Positions 28,779 through 39,249 of a stretch of DNA of 64,000 bases are shown here, one piece after another; the first letter of the stretch is position 1; each line of letters opens with the position of its first letter. The position numbers and the translations under genes were made by a program. The notes under the pieces are model-generated. The model saw nothing but the letters and a program-made list of their open reading frames with translations, made no database searches and had not been told where the DNA came from. The DNA comes from Agrobacterium tumefaciens (lineage in GTDB: Bacteria > Pseudomonadota > Alphaproteobacteria > Rhizobiales > Rhizobiaceae): contig NZ_JXQV01000009.1 in NCBI RefSeq assembly GCF_000834635.1, positions 62,001-126,000 on the forward strand. The letters are read 5' to 3'.

Positions 28779-29447
28779 TCAGCTCTTGGCATAGACATAA
28801 GCGCCGCCTTTTTTAAGCGCGCGCTGATAGGCCGGACGGGCGCGGATCGTATCCAGGTAAAGCCGAATAGCAGGCTGTGCATCAACGCCATCCACGCGGC
28901 TCATGGCGGCTTCCACCGGGAAGCTCATTGCGATGTCTGCGCCCGTCAGTTCACCGCCGGTAAACAGCCCATCTTTTGAAAGCTCGCTTTCCCAAAAGGC
29001 AACATTGTCTTTCAGTTGCGGATTGATGAATTTGCTTGCCACACCTTTGGAAATGAGTGTTGCAACTGGACGCAGCAGAAAGGGCACCTGACGGGGAATA
29101 CGGGAAAACAGCAGCTTCATCACAAGCAATGGCATGGCAGAGCCCTCGGCATAATGCAGCCAGTAGACATAACGCCTGTAGGCATCCGTACCCTGCTTTG
29201 GCCTGAGCGTGCCTTTTGCGTAGGTATCGATCAAATACTCTATGATCGCACCGCTTTCGGCGTAGATCTTTCCACCATCCTCGATCACGGGGGATTTGCC
29301 GAGCGGATGCACGTCTTTCAGGCTTTTGGGCGCCCGCATGTCAGACCCGCGTGCATAGACCTTTACGTCGTATTCAAGCCCGAGTTCTTCGAGCAGCCAA
29401 AGGATGCGGTGTGCGCGGGAATTGTCGAGATAATGGACTGATATCAT
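28779..29447 (-). CDS. Glutathione S-transferase family protein
   Basis: A 222-residue GST. The N-terminal thioredoxin-like half includes 'HYLDNSRAHRILWLLEELGL' and the cis-Pro 'GKSPVIEDGGKIYAESGAII' glutathione site. The C-terminal half is helical, with 'LTGADIAMSFPVEAA'. It would conjugate or exchange glutathione on electrophiles in the cytosol. It lies 59 bp upstream of the ypfJ gene on the same strand, so the two may be co-transcribed. Confidence 0.92.
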   Translation of the reverse strand: MISVHYLDNSRAHRILWLLEELGLEYDVKVYARGSDMRAPKSLKDVHPLGKSPVIEDGGKIYAESGAIIEYLIDTYAKGTLRPKQGTDAYRRYVYWLHYAEGSAMPLLVMKLLFSRIPRQVPFLLRPVATLISKGVASKFINPQLKDNVAFWESELSKDGLFTGGELTGADIAMSFPVEAAMSRVDGVDAQPAIRLYLDTIRARPAYQRALKKGGAYVYAKS

Positions 29448-29705
29448 AATGCCTCGTTCTATCGTTCTGGAATAAACTTTATTTCATTCTAATATAACTA
29501 CGGTTTTAGTCGTTGAGAGGATCAATCCGCAAGACAGTTCCATGATCATTGCACTTTCCTGTCGGAAAGCGAAGATTCGGGGTTCCGTTCGCCAAAACAT
29601 TTGCCTATAAGCCGCTTCTAGCCTGAAAAGATTGGAATTGCGCCCCCGGCCGGTGAGTTTCACCTTGGCCGTTTTTTGCGCAACACGAAAAGCGGAACGA
29701 GAGCT

Positions 29706-32700
29706 ATGCCGAAGCGCCAAGATATCAAATCCATCCTCATCATCGGCGCTGGTCCGATTGTCATCGGTCAGGCATGTGAGTTCGATTATTCCGGCACCCA
29801 GGCGTGCAAGGCGCTGAAAGAGGAAGGCTACCGCGTCATCCTCGTCAACTCCAACCCCGCAACCATCATGACGGACCCCAACCTGGCGGACGCGACCTAT
29901 GTCGAGCCGATCACGCCGGAAGTGGTCGCAAAGATCATTGCCAAGGAACGTCCTGACGCGCTTTTGCCAACGATGGGTGGCCAGACGGCGCTGAACACCG
30001 CCCTCTCGCTGAAGCGCATGGGCGTTCTCGACCGCTACAATGTTGAAATGATCGGCGCAAAGCCTGAAGCCATCGACATGGCGGAAGACCGCGCTCTGTT
30101 CCGCGAAGCCATGAAGCGGATCAACCTGGAAACACCGAAGTCGATGCTGGCCAACGCCACCGACATCAAGGACGCAGACCGCAAGACGCATGAAGCCGCA
30201 CGCGCAGAGCTGAAAGCCAAGCTTTCCGGCGCAGAGCTGGACAAGGCGCTCGACAACCTCGAGAACCAGTGGAACCTTGGCGAGACAGACCGCAAGCAGC
30301 GCTACATCAGCCACGCCATGGCCATTGCCGCACAGGCGATTGATGTGGTTGGCCTGCCAGCCATCATCCGCCCTTCCTTCACCATGGGTGGCACGGGCGG
30401 CGGCATTGCTTACAACCGCTCGGAATTCTTTGAAATCATCGGCGGCGGTCTCGACGCGTCTCCAACCACCGAAGTGCTGATCGAAGAATCGGTTCTCGGC
30501 TGGAAGGAATATGAGATGGAAGTGGTTCGCGACAAGGCGGACAACTGCATCATCATCTGCTCCATCGAGAACATCGACCCGATGGGCGTTCACACCGGCG
30601 ACTCGATCACCGTTGCGCCCGCGCTGACACTGACCGACAAAGAATACCAGATGATGCGCAACGCATCGATTGCGGTTCTGCGCGAAATCGGCGTTGAAAC
30701 CGGCGGATCGAACGTGCAGTTCGCGGTCAACCCGAAGGATGGCCGCCTCGTCGTCATCGAAATGAACCCGCGCGTATCGCGCTCTTCCGCTCTCGCATCC
30801 AAGGCAACAGGCTTCCCGATTGCCAAGGTCGCGGCAAAGCTCGCTGTCGGCTACACGCTGGATGAGCTGGACAACGACATCACCGGCGGCGCGACACCTG
30901 CGTCCTTCGAACCATCCATCGACTATGTCGTCACCAAGATCCCGCGCTTTGCCTTCGAAAAGTTCCCCGGCGCATCGCCAATCCTGACCACCGCCATGAA
31001 GTCTGTCGGTGAAGTCATGGCGATTGGCCGTACATTCGCTGAATCTCTGCAGAAGGCGCTTCGCGGTCTCGAAACCGGCCTGACGGGTCTCGATGAAATC
31101 GAAATCCCCGGCTACGAAGAAGGCGAAGGCTCCAAGAACGCCATTCGCGCAGCCATCGGCACGCCAACGCCAGACCGTCTGCGCATGGTGGCACAGGCTC
31201 TGCGCATGGGGATGTCTGAAGCCGAAGTGCATGAGAACAGCAAGATCGATCCTTGGTTCATTGCCCAGTTCAAGGCAATCGTGGACATGGAAGCGCGGGT
31301 GCGTGAGCACGGCCTGCCGACGGATGCTGAAAACCTGCGGTCGCTGAAGGCCATGGGCTTTTCCGATGCGCGCCTTGCCAGCCTGACGAAAAAGCGTCCG
31401 AAAGAAGTGGCGGAACTGCGCAACAGCCTGAATGTGCGACCCGTGTTCAAGCGCATCGATACCTGCGCTGCCGAGTTCGCATCGCCCACCGCCTATATGT
31501 ACTCCACCTATGAGACGCCTTTCGTCGGCCAATTGCGCTCCGAAGCGCAGGTTTCGGATCGCAAGAAGGTCGTCATTCTCGGCGGTGGCCCAAACCGCAT
31601 CGGCCAGGGCATCGAGTTCGATTATTGCTGCTGCCACGCCGCCTTCGCGCTGAAGGATGCTGGCTTTGAAGCCATCATGATCAACTGCAACCCGGAAACC
31701 GTGTCCACCGACTACGACACATCCGACCGCCTCTATTTCGAGCCATTGACGGCCGAAGACGTGATCGAAATTCTCCGTGCTGAGCAGGAGAAGGGTGAGC
31801 TGGTTGGCGTTATCGTGCAGTTCGGCGGCCAGACGCCGCTGAAGCTGGCCGAAGCACTTGAAAAGAACGGTATCCCGATCCTCGGCACAGCGCCTGACAT
31901 GATCGACCTTGCCGAAGACCGCGACCGCTTCCAGAAGCTTTTGATGAAGCTAGATCTGGCACAGCCAAACAACGGCATCGCCTACTCGGTTGAGCAGGCG
32001 CGCCTTGTGGCGTCGGAAATCGGCTTCCCGCTGGTCGTTCGCCCATCCTATGTTCTGGGTGGCCGCGCCATGCAGATCATTCATTCCGAGGGCCAGTTAC
32101 AGACCTATCTGCTCGACACGGTTCCCGGTCTGGTGCCTGAGGATATCAAGCAGCGTTACCCCAATGACAAGACCGGCCAGATCAACACGCTGCTGGGCAA
32201 GAACCCGCTGCTGTTCGATAGCTACCTGACCAATGCTGTCGAAGTGGACGTGGATGCGCTGTGCGATGGCGAGAATGTCTTCGTCTCCGGCATCATGGAG
32301 CACATCGAAGAAGCCGGTATTCACTCCGGCGATAGCGCCTGCTCGCTGCCATCGCGTTCTCTTTCCAAGGAAACGCTGGACGAGTTGGAGCGCCAGACAA
32401 CAGCGATGGCCAAGGCGCTGAACGTCGGCGGCCTGATGAACGTGCAATACGCCATTAAGGACGGCACGATCTATGTGCTGGAAGTCAATCCGCGCGCGTC
32501 TCGTACCGTGCCATTCGTCGCCAAGACCATCGGCGCGCCAATTGCCAAGATTGCAGCCCGCATCATGACCGGTGAAAAGCTGGATGCGGCCATTGCGGCC
32601 TATGGCGAGAAGCCTGACCCGCGCAACCTCAAGCACATCGCCGTCAAGGAAGCAGTGTTCCCGTTTGCCCGCTTCCCCGGTGTCGATATTTTGCTTGGAC

Positions 32701-33191
32701 CAGAAATGCGCTCGACCGGTGAAGTCATCGGCCTCGACACAGATTTCGCCCTGGCCTTCGCCAAGGCGCAGCTGGGTGCAAGCGTTGACCTGCCACGCTC
32801 CGGTGCCGTGTTCGTTTCGGTGCGCGATGATGACAAGGAACGGGTTCTTCCTGCCATCCGCCAGCTGGTGGAGATCGGTTTCCGGGTTCTCGCAACCGGC
32901 GGCACGCAGCGCTTCCTGGCTGAACAGGGCATCAACGCTGAAAAGATCAACAAGGTTCAGGAAGGTCGTCCGCATATCGAAGACGCCATCCGCAATCGTC
33001 AGGTTCAGCTGGTGATCAACACCACTGATAGCAACAAGGCAATCTCTGACAGCAAGTCGCTTCGCCGCGCCACGCTGATGCAGAAGGTGCCCTATTACAC
33101 GACAATTTCGGGTGCCGAATCTGCAGCGCTTGCCATCAAGGCGCTGAAGGCTGGTAGCCTCGACGTGCGGCCATTGCAGAGCTATTTCTGA
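29706..33191 (+). CDS. carB: Carbamoyl-phosphate synthase, large subunit
   Basis: An 1161-residue CarB with two homologous ATP-grasp halves (about 1-550 and 560-940). Each begins with a nucleotide-loop motif ('[19 protein letters not shown]', '[19 protein letters not shown]'), and a C-terminal allosteric domain (about 950-1161) includes '[19 protein letters not shown]'. It makes carbamoyl phosphate from bicarbonate, two ATP and the ammonia delivered by CarA. The ATG at 29706 fits the family N-terminus '[10 protein letters not shown]'; a TTG 30 nt upstream is less likely. A terminator follows. Confidence 0.98.
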   Translation: MPKRQDIKSILIIGAGPIVIGQACEFDYSGTQACKALKEEGYRVILVNSNPATIMTDPNLADATYVEPITPEVVAKIIAKERPDALLPTMGGQTALNTALSLKRMGVLDRYNVEMIGAKPEAIDMAEDRALFREAMKRINLETPKSMLANATDIKDADRKTHEAARAELKAKLSGAELDKALDNLENQWNLGETDRKQRYISHAMAIAAQAIDVVGLPAIIRPSFTMGGTGGGIAYNRSEFFEIIGGGLDASPTTEVLIEESVLGWKEYEMEVVRDKADNCIIICSIENIDPMGVHTGDSITVAPALTLTDKEYQMMRNASIAVLREIGVETGGSNVQFAVNPKDGRLVVIEMNPRVSRSSALASKATGFPIAKVAAKLAVGYTLDELDNDITGGATPASFEPSIDYVVTKIPRFAFEKFPGASPILTTAMKSVGEVMAIGRTFAESLQKALRGLETGLTGLDEIEIPGYEEGEGSKNAIRAAIGTPTPDRLRMVAQALRMGMSEAEVHENSKIDPWFIAQFKAIVDMEARVREHGLPTDAENLRSLKAMGFSDARLASLTKKRPKEVAELRNSLNVRPVFKRIDTCAAEFASPTAYMYSTYETPFVGQLRSEAQVSDRKKVVILGGGPNRIGQGIEFDYCCCHAAFALKDAGFEAIMINCNPETVSTDYDTSDRLYFEPLTAEDVIEILRAEQEKGELVGVIVQFGGQTPLKLAEALEKNGIPILGTAPDMIDLAEDRDRFQKLLMKLDLAQPNNGIAYSVEQARLVASEIGFPLVVRPSYVLGGRAMQIIHSEGQLQTYLLDTVPGLVPEDIKQRYPNDKTGQINTLLGKNPLLFDSYLTNAVEVDVDALCDGENVFVSGIMEHIEEAGIHSGDSACSLPSRSLSKETLDELERQTTAMAKALNVGGLMNVQYAIKDGTIYVLEVNPRASRTVPFVAKTIGAPIAKIAARIMTGEKLDAAIAAYGEKPDPRNLKHIAVKEAVFPFARFPGVDILLGPEMRSTGEVIGLDTDFALAFAKAQLGASVDLPRSGAVFVSVRDDDKERVLPAIRQLVEIGFRVLATGGTQRFLAEQGINAEKINKVQEGRPHIEDAIRNRQVQLVINTTDSNKAISDSKSLRRATLMQKVPYYTTISGAESAALAIKALKAGSLDVRPLQSYF

Positions 33192-33218
33192 TCCCGGCTA
33201 GACCGTCCCCATCTTAGC

Positions 33219-33255
33219 AAAACCGGCCTGCATCTCTGTTGGCCGGTTTTCTTTT
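33219..33255 (+). terminator. Rho-independent terminator of carB
   Basis: AAAACCGGCC and GGCCGGTTTT form a perfect 10-bp stem with a 12-nt loop, followed by CTTTTG, 27 bp after the carB stop. Confidence 0.85.
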
Positions 33256-33295
33256 GTGCAGCGTTTGCCCCTTCGACGAGGCCGGAGAGAGAACC

Positions 33296-33736
33296 ATGAC
33301 CGAGAAATTGGAAATCCTGAACGAGAGACTGTTTCCGGTTGATCGCGAAACGCTGTTCCAGACGTTTGCCGATCCCAGCCTATTGGAAAAATGGTGGGGT
33401 CCAGACGGCTTTACCAACGCCATCACAGCATTCGATTTTCGTGCAGACGGAACGTGGAAGCTGACCATGACAGCCTCTGACGGCAACGAGTTTCACAACG
33501 TCTCGACGTTTCGCGACGTTGTGGTGCCGGAACGGATCACCTTTGAGCATCACGAGCCCATCCATGTTTACACGATGGCCATGGACTTCATCGAAGAGCC
33601 AGAGGGAACGACATTGCGTTGGCAAATGGTGTTTGATGCGACGGATGAGCTGCTGGACTTGAAACCGTTCATTCACGCCGCCAACGAGCAGAATTTCGAC
33701 CGCCTTGGCTCGCTCCTTGAGAAACTGGCCTCTTAG
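33296..33736 (+). CDS. AHSA1/SRPBCC-domain protein
   Basis: A 146-residue single-domain START/AHSA1 protein: 'RLFPVDRETLFQTFADPSLL', 'EKWWGPDGFTN', 'TAFDFRADGTWKLTM' and the C-terminal 'FDRLGSLLEKLAS'. The fold makes a hydrophobic ligand pocket; bacterial members have few known functions. The ATG at 33296 has GGAGAGAGA upstream. It ends 2 bp from the stop of the convergent udgX gene. Confidence 0.85.
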   Translation: MTEKLEILNERLFPVDRETLFQTFADPSLLEKWWGPDGFTNAITAFDFRADGTWKLTMTASDGNEFHNVSTFRDVVVPERITFEHHEPIHVYTMAMDFIEEPEGTTLRWQMVFDATDELLDLKPFIHAANEQNFDRLGSLLEKLAS

Positions 33737-33738
33737 CC

Positions 33739-35217
33739 TCAGACAGCGGTGGCAGAACTCGCGCCCATTTCCATCAACCGTTGGACAGCCACCATATCGT
33801 CACGAAACCGCTGAAACTCCTCCGCTTTCCGCTGCTGATCCGGTATGCGCAACAGATAGGAAGGGTGGACGGTGACGAACAGCGTTCTGCCACCTTCCAT
33901 CGGCATCGGTCTGCCCCGTAGGTCTGACAGCTTCTCCCTCAATTCGGTCAGCGCAAACACAGCCGTCGCGCCCATGGCAACGATCAGCTTCGGCTGAACA
34001 AGATCGATCTCACGCGTCAGCCACCAGCGGCAACGCTGCACTTCGCCGGCATCCGGGCGCTGGTGAATGCGTTTCTTGCCGCGTGCTTCATATTTGAAAT
34101 GCTTGACGGCATTGGTCACATAAAGCGCCTTGCGATCGATACCCGCCACGCCGATCACCTGATCGAACACCTTTCCCGCCGGACCGACAAAAGGACGACC
34201 GGCAAGATCCTCCGTGTCACCCGGCTGCTCGCCAACAATCATGACATCGGCGTTGGCTGGCCCCTCCCCAAACACAGTCTGGGTCGCCTTGCAATGCAGC
34301 GCGCAAAGCGTGCAGCCTTGCGCCTGATGCTTCAAACCATCAAGCGTATCCGCATCCGGCAGAACAGGTGCTGGCCTGTTTTCCGCCGCCGCCTGAAGAC
34401 GGTGGTGGAACAGCTGCGGCTCGGTTGCTGCCTTGGCACCCATTTCCAGAACCCGCCTCTCGGCGTTCAGAATAAGGTCCGGAATGAGGTCTGCCTCGGG
34501 CAGGTTCTTCCAGTATCTCTTCGGCATTTCGGCTGTCATCGCCTTGATCTTCAACCGCGCCGGATTGAAAATATTGGCATAATAGGTGCGCCACAGCTCA
34601 TCTGTTTCGTCTGAAAGATCGGGCTTTGATGCCGCCAGCCGCGAGGTTTCCAGAGTTTCGCCATCCCAGCGCGCTGAGCCGTTCGGGGTCAGGATCATCC
34701 AGTCCATATCTGTGAAACGGCGCTGGAAAAAGGATGCCTTGCGCTCGACGATGAAATGATCTGGCTCGAACCAGGCGATAAACCGTCGGCGGCCCGCGAT
34801 GCCCTCACCCAGCGGCACTTCCTTGAAGCGCACGAAAGCCGTCATCTTGTGGCTATCGCGCCGAACCGCTTTCTCCATCTTGCGCGCTTCCGCCACATCT
34901 GCGTCCGCCTTGAACGCAAGCAAGGCCCTGTCCTTCGAAAGCCGCCACAGGAGACGGTAGAGCAGCGCGAAACGGGAGGGATCGCTGTGACAGATGATCG
35001 TCTGAGCTAAGGGCATGAAGGCCGAGGGTACGTTCACGCTGGCCGTGCCATCCACCTCTGGAACACGGTCTCCCTCTTCAAAACCAAACAGGCCGGTTTC
35101 CTCACCACGAAACCGCCAATCGATTTCGTGTGGTGCGACATTGGCCGACAGGAACCGCCGAGCGGCATCGCGCCACTCGCTAAAATCCCCCCGCCCCTCC
35201 AGCGAAATCAAATACAT
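33739..35217 (-). CDS. UdgX-family uracil-DNA-binding protein with N-terminal DUF4130 domain
   Basis: A 492-residue two-domain protein. The N-terminal half (about 1-255) is the DUF4130 region. The C-terminal half (about 290-490) is a family-4-like uracil-DNA glycosylase: Fe-S cysteines in 'CTLCALHC' and 'VQRC', 'GEQPGDTEDLAGRPFVGPAG', and the UdgX-specific insertion 'GKKRIHQRP' whose His in the characterised mycobacterial enzyme links covalently to the abasic sugar after uracil removal. 'VTVHPSYLLR' closes the active site. Its ATG overlaps the TAA of the upstream radical-SAM gene (TAATG), so the pair is translationally coupled. Confidence 0.92.
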   Translation of the reverse strand: MYLISLEGRGDFSEWRDAARRFLSANVAPHEIDWRFRGEETGLFGFEEGDRVPEVDGTASVNVPSAFMPLAQTIICHSDPSRFALLYRLLWRLSKDRALLAFKADADVAEARKMEKAVRRDSHKMTAFVRFKEVPLGEGIAGRRRFIAWFEPDHFIVERKASFFQRRFTDMDWMILTPNGSARWDGETLETSRLAASKPDLSDETDELWRTYYANIFNPARLKIKAMTAEMPKRYWKNLPEADLIPDLILNAERRVLEMGAKAATEPQLFHHRLQAAAENRPAPVLPDADTLDGLKHQAQGCTLCALHCKATQTVFGEGPANADVMIVGEQPGDTEDLAGRPFVGPAGKVFDQVIGVAGIDRKALYVTNAVKHFKYEARGKKRIHQRPDAGEVQRCRWWLTREIDLVQPKLIVAMGATAVFALTELREKLSDLRGRPMPMEGGRTLFVTVHPSYLLRIPDQQRKAEEFQRFRDDMVAVQRLMEMGASSATAV

Positions 35218-36449
35218 TAAAGCAGCGACAATTGTTCTGGCTGCGGCGCGAACATGGCCCGCAGGTCTGGACGTTCCGTCAACTTGCCCGGAGACCAGCC
35301 AGCGGCGACAACGAATGCCTTGACCTTCTTCAACGACACGCCAAAGCGGGCAATATCTTCCAGCCGCAATTGCCGGAACCGGCGCGACGAGAGGATGGAT
35401 TTCACCGTCTTTGTGCCGAAGCCGGGAACGCGCAGCAACGTCTCGCGATCCGCCTTGTTCACATCGACAGGAAATTGCTGGCGATTTGCCAACGCCCAGG
35501 CGAGCTTCGGATCAATATCGAGATCAAGCATGCCGTCCTTCTGGGTCGAGGCAATCTCGTCAATATCGAAACCATAGAAGCGGTAAAGCCAGTCTGCCTG
35601 ATACAGGCGATGTTCGCGCATCAAGGGCGGCTTGATCAGTGGCAGATTTTTCGACGAATCCGGAATGGGGCTGAAGGCTGAATAATAGACGCGGCGCAAA
35701 CCGTAGCTGCCATAAAGACGTGCGCTGGTGGACAGGATGGTGGTGTCATTGGCGCCATCGGCACCAACAATCATCTGCGTGCTCTGGCCCGCCGGTGCAA
35801 ACTTCCTGACCCGTTTGGTCTGAAGCGTCGGCTCGCCGGCCTCCTCGATTTTCAGGCGAATGTCAGCCATGGACTTGCGGATATTCACCGGCTGTTTTTC
35901 CGGTGCGAATTGGCTAATACCGCTATCCGTCGGCAGTTCGATGTTGATCGACAGGCGGTCGGCATAGAGCCCGGCTTCTTCGATCAGGTGAGCCGATGCC
36001 TCTGGAATGGACTTGAGGTGGATATAGCCGCGAAAACCATGGGTGACGCGCAATTCTTTTGCCACCCGAACCAGCTCTTCCATCGTGTGATCTGACGACC
36101 GGATAATGCCCGACGACAGAAACAGGCCCTCGATGTAATTCCGGCGATAAAATTCGAGCGTCAGCCAGACGACTTCTTCCACCGTAAACCTCGCCCGCTC
36201 GACATTGCTGGAGGACCGGTTGATGCAATAGGCGCAGTCATAAATGCAGAAGTTGGTCAGAAGAATCTTCAGCAGCGAAATGCATCGCCCATCCGGCGCA
36301 TAGGCGTGGCAAATGCCCGAACCTTCGGTTGAACCCAACCCGCCGGAAGCGGAGGAATTGCGCTTCGACGTGCCACTGGAGGCGCAGGATGCATCATACT
36401 TTGCCGCATCGGAAAGGACTGCCAAACGCTCTTTTATTGACTTCTTCAT
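35217..36449 (-). CDS. Putative DNA modification/repair radical-SAM protein
   Basis: About 410 residues. The radical-SAM cluster motif CX3CX2C is seen in '[12 protein letters not shown]'. The C-terminal part has a helix-hairpin-helix-like segment ('[20 protein letters not shown]'), which suggests DNA binding. This family is regularly found next to UdgX and is annotated as a DNA modification/repair radical-SAM protein; the reaction is not known. The ATG at 36449 was preferred; the frame runs nine codons further. Its stop overlaps the udgX start by one base, and it is divergent from greA. Confidence 0.9.
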   Translation of the reverse strand: MKKSIKERLAVLSDAAKYDASCASSGTSKRNSSASGGLGSTEGSGICHAYAPDGRCISLLKILLTNFCIYDCAYCINRSSSNVERARFTVEEVVWLTLEFYRRNYIEGLFLSSGIIRSSDHTMEELVRVAKELRVTHGFRGYIHLKSIPEASAHLIEEAGLYADRLSINIELPTDSGISQFAPEKQPVNIRKSMADIRLKIEEAGEPTLQTKRVRKFAPAGQSTQMIVGADGANDTTILSTSARLYGSYGLRRVYYSAFSPIPDSSKNLPLIKPPLMREHRLYQADWLYRFYGFDIDEIASTQKDGMLDLDIDPKLAWALANRQQFPVDVNKADRETLLRVPGFGTKTVKSILSSRRFRQLRLEDIARFGVSLKKVKAFVVAAGWSPGKLTERPDLRAMFAPQPEQLSLL

Positions 36450-36671
36450 ACTTATGTTCACTATATGTTCTTGCAATATAAGTCAATAACTGAATATGAT
36501 CAGGCCGTAAATCTGCTAGAAATGGATGGCTTCAAATTATCTGGCAAATCACTCCGGTCTTCTGATATAGTGTCGGAAATTGTGATTTTGACATGGTTCC
36601 GTAGTTTTGCTCCGGAACCTGTTTCTTTTTGTGTCTGCGGGTACCGCAGATCGAATGCGAAGGAAGAAAAA

Positions 36672-37148
36672 ATGGTAGAAAAAGTGCCAATGACGCAGGG
36701 TGGATTCATCAAGTTGCAGGAAGAACTGCGCTTCCGCCAGCAGGAGGAGCGTCCGCGCATCATCGAAGCCATTGCCGAAGCACGCGCCCATGGCGACCTC
36801 TCGGAAAACGCCGAGTACCACGCTGCCAAGGAAGCGCAGAGCCACAATGAAGGCCGAGTTGCAGAACTCGAAGACCTGACGGCCCGCGCCGAGGTTATCG
36901 ACCTGTCGAAAATGTCTGGCACCACCATCAAGTTTGGTGCGACGATCAAGCTCATCGATGAAGAGTCCAACGAGCAGAAGACCTACCAGATCGTGGGCGA
37001 CCAGGAAGCCGACGTGAAGCAGGGCCGCATTTCCATCTCCTCGCCAATCGCGCGCGCGCTGATCGGTAAGGAAGTTGGCGACAGCATCGAGGTCAATGCA
37101 CCCGGCGGTTCGCGCGGCTATGAGATCCTCTCCGTAAACTGGGGTTGA
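36672..37148 (+). CDS. greA: Transcription elongation factor GreA
   Basis: A 158-residue GreA. The N-terminal coiled coil ends in the acidic tip '[16 protein letters not shown]', which reaches the RNA polymerase active site. The C-terminal FKBP-like domain contains '[18 protein letters not shown]' and '[14 protein letters not shown]'. It triggers cleavage of backtracked transcripts. The ATG at 36672 has AAGGAAG upstream and gives the usual length; the open frame upstream is non-coding in character. lpcC follows about 30 bp later on the same strand. Confidence 0.97.
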   Translation: MVEKVPMTQGGFIKLQEELRFRQQEERPRIIEAIAEARAHGDLSENAEYHAAKEAQSHNEGRVAELEDLTARAEVIDLSKMSGTTIKFGATIKLIDEESNEQKTYQIVGDQEADVKQGRISISSPIARALIGKEVGDSIEVNAPGGSRGYEILSVNWG

Positions 37149-37179
37149 TTAGCAGCCCCCTGCCCCGAGTTATCCAATC

Positions 37180-38241
37180 TTGCCCCATGTTGACTTGGCA
37201 GATGTCCAGGTGCTTGCGCCGAATTTCAAGCGCAGGCTCTCTGGCGTAACCTCTACGATCATTCAGCTTCTGCCTGTCCAGAACAGGCAGCGGCAGAAGG
37301 TAGCGGCTATTGGCTCGGGCTTGCCCGGCAGCCTGCCGCATGTTCGCTTTCGTGACCTATGGAAGCTTTGGCAAATGGGGCCTGAACAAAAGCCGCGCGT
37401 CTGGCATGCGCGGCGCAACATCGAAATGCTGCCTGCCATCATCCTGCGGGATGTGCTGCGCATGAAGCTCAAGCTGGTCTTCACATCCGCGTCCCAGCGC
37501 AAGCATAGCGGCTGGACGAAGTTTCTGATTTCGCGCATGGATACCATCATCGCGACCAGCAACAAGACGGCGTCCTATATGGACCTGCCCAGCACCGTCA
37601 TCATGCACGGCATCGATACCGACCGCTTCTGCCCACCGGCAGACAAGGCGCAGGCGAAACGCGCTCTGGGTCTTGATCCCAACCAGAAACATGTTGGCTG
37701 CTTTGGCCGCATACGCAAGCAAAAGGGCACAGACCTTTTCGTGGATGCGATGATTGCCACATTGCCGCAACATCCGGACTGGTCTGCCATCATTGCCGGC
37801 CGCGCCACCGGGCCGCATGTGGAATTTGAAAACGGCTTGAAGGAAAAGGTTCGCGCTGCAGGCCTTGCAGACCGTATTCTCTTTGTGGGCGAGCACACCA
37901 ACATCAATGAATGGTATCGCACCCTCGACCTGTTCATTGCCCCTCAGCGCTGGGAAGGCTTTGGCCTGACGCCGCTTGAGGCGATGGCAACGGCCGTGCC
38001 GGTTATTGCGACCGATGTCGGTGCATTCCCTGAGCTGATTGTGGAACATGCGACCGGCGCCACAATTGCGCGCGACGATCTGCATGCCATGAGCCAGGCC
38101 GCAAAAATCTGGATGAGCGACGACCACAAGCGCGCCGAGGCATCGCTGGCTGCGCGCCAGCACGCGGCGCAGCATTTTACCATAGACGGCGAAGCGGCAA
38201 GGTTGGGACGCGTCTATAACGAACTTATGGCTTGCGCTTGA
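37180..38241 (+). CDS. lpcC: LPS core mannosyltransferase (GT4 family)
   Basis: About 353 residues, closely resembling Rhizobium LpcC from the start ('QVLAPNFKRRLSGVTSTI', 'PRVWHARRNIEMLPA'). The GT4 donor-site motif is 'VGCFGRIRKQKGTDLFV', and the E-x7-E-like 'QRWEGFGLTPLEAMATAVPV' follows. LpcC adds mannose from GDP-mannose to the Kdo of the LPS inner core at the cytoplasmic face. The start is uncertain: TTG 37180, TTG 37195 and GTG 37210 are possible, none with a clear SD. Its 3' end overlaps the convergent GT4 gene by 17 bp. Confidence 0.93.
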   Translation: MPHVDLADVQVLAPNFKRRLSGVTSTIIQLLPVQNRQRQKVAAIGSGLPGSLPHVRFRDLWKLWQMGPEQKPRVWHARRNIEMLPAIILRDVLRMKLKLVFTSASQRKHSGWTKFLISRMDTIIATSNKTASYMDLPSTVIMHGIDTDRFCPPADKAQAKRALGLDPNQKHVGCFGRIRKQKGTDLFVDAMIATLPQHPDWSAIIAGRATGPHVEFENGLKEKVRAAGLADRILFVGEHTNINEWYRTLDLFIAPQRWEGFGLTPLEAMATAVPVIATDVGAFPELIVEHATGATIARDDLHAMSQAAKIWMSDDHKRAEASLAARQHAAQHFTIDGEAARLGRVYNELMACA

Positions 38242-39247
38242 AGAGTTCGATATAGGCAGAGGCGATGGCCTCCTCTGAAAACTGCCGCATCAGGGTCTCA
38301 TGTCCGCCAGCCGCTACGCGCTGGGAAAGCGCCTGATCATTCAAAAGGCTGCTGATGGCAGCCGCGAAACCGGCCTCATCGCCAATATCCGTCAGCAACC
38401 CATTCTCTCCATCGCGCATGAACCACATCGGTCCTTCCGATCTGGAGGAAACCACAGGCTTTTTCTGCGCCCAGGCTTCCAGAATGACATTGCCCAGCGG
38501 CTCATGGCTTGAGGGCATGACGAAGATGTCTGCAGCTGAAACGTAAGGACGTGTATCGTCCTGCCATCCCAGGAAGCGCACCCGCTCACGCATGCCGCGC
38601 GCATCCACTTGCGCCTCAAGGCTTTCCCGCTCCTCACCATCGCCCACCAGCCAGAGATAGACCCCAGGCAAAGCCGCGACGGCATCGATCAAGGTGTGAA
38701 AACCCTTTCGCTTGACGAAACGGCCCATCGACATAACCACCGGGGCATTGTCCGGTGTATCAAGCAGAGCTTTGGAAATGGACGCGATCTCTTGCGTGTT
38801 GGTAAAATTGGAAATCACTTCGACGCCACGCGTCCAACCCAGGGCACGGACATGCTCGCCAATACCCGGCGTATTGCAGACGAGGATATCGGTATTGCTG
38901 AAGTAATCGAGCTTGGTGGGATAATCCCCCAGCCGAGAAAGCTTGATGCAGCCCTTATAGGCCGGCATCAACCGGCTGGGGCGCGTTGCCCATGACATGA
39001 GCGCGGCAGGCTTTTCCTGACGCGCCATGCGCATGACCTTCATCGGCAATAGCAGCCTGTCGGGGGAAAGATTGCGGAAGTTGCTTTCGGTGATGCCGCA
39101 AACACCGTCAATGTTTTTACGCCACTGCCGATTGGGACGAATGACGGCATGCTGCTCAACACCCCTGCGCGCGAGAGCGTTGACGAGATGAACGAAGAAC
39201 CGCTCTGCCCCGCCATCCTTGCCAAGGTGATAATGCATGACCTTCAT
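38225..39247 (-). CDS. GT4-family glycosyltransferase (LPS core type)
   Basis: A 340-residue GT4 enzyme with a GT-B fold. The acceptor half includes 'LGKDGGAERFFVHLVNALAR'; the donor half includes 'VVMSMGRFVKRKGFHTLIDA' and 'MPSSHEPLGNVILEAWAQKK'. The setting next to lpcC suggests transfer of an LPS core sugar, but donor and acceptor are not predictable. Only 2 bp separate it from the upstream GT2 gene, so they form an operon. Its end overlaps the end of lpcC on the opposite strand. Confidence 0.9.
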   Translation of the reverse strand: MKVMHYHLGKDGGAERFFVHLVNALARRGVEQHAVIRPNRQWRKNIDGVCGITESNFRNLSPDRLLLPMKVMRMARQEKPAALMSWATRPSRLMPAYKGCIKLSRLGDYPTKLDYFSNTDILVCNTPGIGEHVRALGWTRGVEVISNFTNTQEIASISKALLDTPDNAPVVMSMGRFVKRKGFHTLIDAVAALPGVYLWLVGDGEERESLEAQVDARGMRERVRFLGWQDDTRPYVSAADIFVMPSSHEPLGNVILEAWAQKKPVVSSRSEGPMWFMRDGENGLLTDIGDEAGFAAAISSLLNDQALSQRVAAGGHETLMRQFSEEAIASAYIELFKRKP

Positions 39248-39249
39248 TA

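Noticed and set aside
29484-31637. 717-codon frame antisense to carB
   Set aside because: Shadow of carB; no recognisable motifs and no credible start context.
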